From NCBI RefSeq assembly GCF_001457415.1, contig NZ_LN881723.1:591246-655245 (forward strand): DNA of 64,000 nt. Reading direction: 5' to 3'. The position numbers and the translations under genes are program-made. Below, piece after piece: positions 62,765 to 64,000 of the stretch. This stretch comes from Gorillibacterium timonense (GTDB lineage Bacteria > Bacillota > Bacilli > Paenibacillales > NBRC-103111). Below the pieces are notes generated by a model. It made no database searches, was not told the origin of the DNA, and worked only from the letters and a program-made list of their open reading frames with translations. Every line of letters starts with the position of its first letter. Position 1 is the first letter of the stretch.

Positions 62765-63844
62765 TTATTTGCTGGCTTCCTTCTTGCTTGCTTCGATGTT
62801 CTTCAAATGCTCCGCATACGTCTTCGCAAAGAGGTGCTCGCGGGAACCGTCCTTCTTCGTCACATAGAAGAGGTACTCGGACGCTTTCGGCTCGAGCGCA
62901 GCTTGAATGGAAGCGAGGCCAGGCGATGCGATCGGTCCGGGAGGGAGCCCCTTATTCCGGTACGTATTGTACGGGCTATCGACCTGCAAATCCTTTTCGA
63001 ACAGCCGATCCTTCGTCTCCCCAAGCGCATACTGCACGGTGGCGTCGATTTCGAGCTTCATGTCCGCCTTCAGCCGGTTGTAGATGACACCTGCGATGAG
63101 GGGCCGCTCCGCGGGAACGGCCGCTTCCTTCTCCACTAGGGAAGCGACGGTCAGGAGCTGATGCAGCGTCATTTTCCGCGATTTCAGCTGCTCGTTCAGA
63201 TTCGGAATCGTCGCCAGCTTGTCCGCCGTCTCCTTCGTCATTCGCTCCAGAATCTCCTCCGCCGTGCTTCCCTTCTTCATCTCGTACGTCTCCGGGAAGA
63301 GATACCCTTCCAGGTTATACGCGAGCTGATCTCCCGTTACTTCGGCTCCTGCCGGAAGGTTCTGCGCAAACTTCTGTGCTTGCTTCTCGAGGGAGAGGAA
63401 CTCGTCCGCCTTCACATAGCCCGCCTCGGCAAGCTTATCGGCAATCTGCTTGACGGTGTAGCCCTCCGGGATGGTAAACCGGATCATCTCCGCCTTCACC
63501 GTCTCCCCCGCGTTCAGCTTGGCGATGACTTCGTCAATGGTGGAGCCCGGGGTTACGTCGTAGGTTCCGGCTTGAAACCGGCTGCCCTCTCCTTTGTACT
63601 TGAGATAAGCCGTGAAGATTTCCTTGCTGCGGATGATGCCCTTCTCCTCCAGAATCTCCGCGATTCGAATCGTTCCCGTACCGGACGGAATTTCGATGCG
63701 AACGGGTTCCCCCTTCTTCGTCGGCTGCAGTCCGTTCCACAGATAGAGCGCACCCGCCCCGGCGATCAATAAGAAAAAGAAGAGCAGCGACACAACGATT
63801 CCGGCAATGCGCCGTTTGCGCCGCGGTTTTGGTGAACTGGCCAT
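62765..63844 (-). CDS. mltG: Endolytic transglycosylase MltG
   Basis: 359 residues: basic cytoplasmic N terminus, one membrane helix (about 14-35), a LysM-like region, then the YceG catalytic domain with the glutamate in ASLVEKEA (about 238) and IDATVQYALG. It cuts nascent glycan strands and sets their length. The gene is B. subtilis yrrL and lies upstream of yrrN/yrrO there as well; yrrM (TrmR) is missing between them. AGGAATGTT stands before ATG 63844. Confidence 0.93.
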   Translation of the reverse strand: MASSPKPRRKRRIAGIVVSLLFFFLLIAGAGALYLWNGLQPTKKGEPVRIEIPSGTGTIRIAEILEEKGIIRSKEIFTAYLKYKGEGSRFQAGTYDVTPGSTIDEVIAKLNAGETVKAEMIRFTIPEGYTVKQIADKLAEAGYVKADEFLSLEKQAQKFAQNLPAGAEVTGDQLAYNLEGYLFPETYEMKKGSTAEEILERMTKETADKLATIPNLNEQLKSRKMTLHQLLTVASLVEKEAAVPAERPLIAGVIYNRLKADMKLEIDATVQYALGETKDRLFEKDLQVDSPYNTYRNKGLPPGPIASPGLASIQAALEPKASEYLFYVTKKDGSREHLFAKTYAEHLKNIEASKKEASK

Positions 63845-63884
63845 AACATTCCTCCATATGAAGTCTGTAGCGCTAATGCGAAAG

Positions 63885-63909
63885 AAAGAGCGGCAGCAGC
63901 CGCTCTTTC
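63885..63909. terminator. Terminator hairpin between the DUF1292 gene and mltG
   Basis: AAAGAGCGGC, loop AGCA, GCCGCTCTTT, followed by TTTC runs on the minus strand. Confidence 0.75.
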
Positions 63910-63946
63910 CGCGATTCCTTGATAGCGTTTTCCGAAAGGGGCGTCG

Positions 63947-64000
63947 TTAGTCTTCAAAGGATACCGTCATCTCATCGTAGAGCTCGGCGATATTCTCCCA
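63947..64000 (-). CDS. C-terminal end of a DUF1292 (YrzB-like) protein, partial
   Basis: The last 17 codons, WENIAELYDEMTVSFED and TAA, run off the right edge. The acidic ending and the place before mltG match YrzB (DUF1292), as in B. subtilis. Too short to be sure. Confidence 0.55.
   Translation of the reverse strand, partial: WENIAELYDEMTVSFED

Overview
The window reads as chromosomal DNA of a spore-former of the Paenibacillus/Cohnella type (Bacillota). Reasons: moderately high GC with strong Shine-Dalgarno sequences of the AGGAGG type, several GTG/TTG starts, a bacillithiol-type YpdA reductase, the Bacillus-like dppABCDE-ykf operon, the yrrN-yrrO/mltG block, and carbohydrate enzymes typical of that group. 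No rRNA, tRNA, CRISPR array or intact phage was seen.

Layout. 1-1.4 kb: 3' part cut off of a secreted GH5 endoglucanase, with a cre-like site upstream. 1.6-3.1 kb: a ClpP-type protease, a small ORF and an ArsR-type regulator. 3.4-9.5 kb: cydABDC (cytochrome bd oxidase and its assembly exporter), transcribed leftwards, with Rex-like sites upstream. 10-13.3 kb: GH31 alpha-xylosidase and a divergent AraC-type regulator. 13.4-14.1 kb: a gene-free, repeat-bounded segment. 14.1-17.7 kb: an APH-fold kinase, a Gfo/Idh/MocA oxidoreductase and a YitT membrane protein. 17.8-20.6 kb: rpiR-type regulator, nagB and nagA (amino sugar use). 20.8-22.8 kb: DEAD-box helicase, ywbE and a 58-residue coiled-coil protein. 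23-30 kb: M15 peptidase, serine hydrolase, exonuclease plus PAP2 pair, thioesterase, Ig-like repeat protein, lipoate ligase.

30-34.5 kb is a decayed, lower-GC accessory patch: a frameshifted membrane protein, a 41-residue zinc ribbon, a lipoprotein, remnants of an IS1182-type and an IS3-type transposase, and a phosphodiester-glycosidase-like gene broken in a G8 tract. 34.5-45 kb: amj-like flippase, an isochorismatase-fold hydrolase, then dppABCDE-ykfABC, a complete route for taking up and dismantling cell-wall peptides. 45-55 kb: DUF3870, serine hydrolase, DUF1796, YwaF, esterase, a catalytically degenerate PhnC-like ATPase beside ypdA, and an amino-acid ABC importer divergent from an M20 peptidase. 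55-60 kb: two tandem, nearly identical chemoreceptors. 60-64 kb: two U32 proteins (tRNA hydroxylation), mltG and the end of a DUF1292 gene.

The most interesting unexplained signal is a family of five dispersed elements of about 95 bp (near 3.4, 44.2, 47.7, 55.1 and 62.7 kb). Each lies directly after a stop codon, always in the same orientation to the upstream gene, sharing the core TATCCACACG and, in the two best copies, terminal inverted repeats whose mismatches are G-U wobbles only on the gene-sense strand. This suggests a structured 3'-UTR RNA element or a MITE kept in that position. One copy sits inside the dpp operon and supplies the dppA stop codon.
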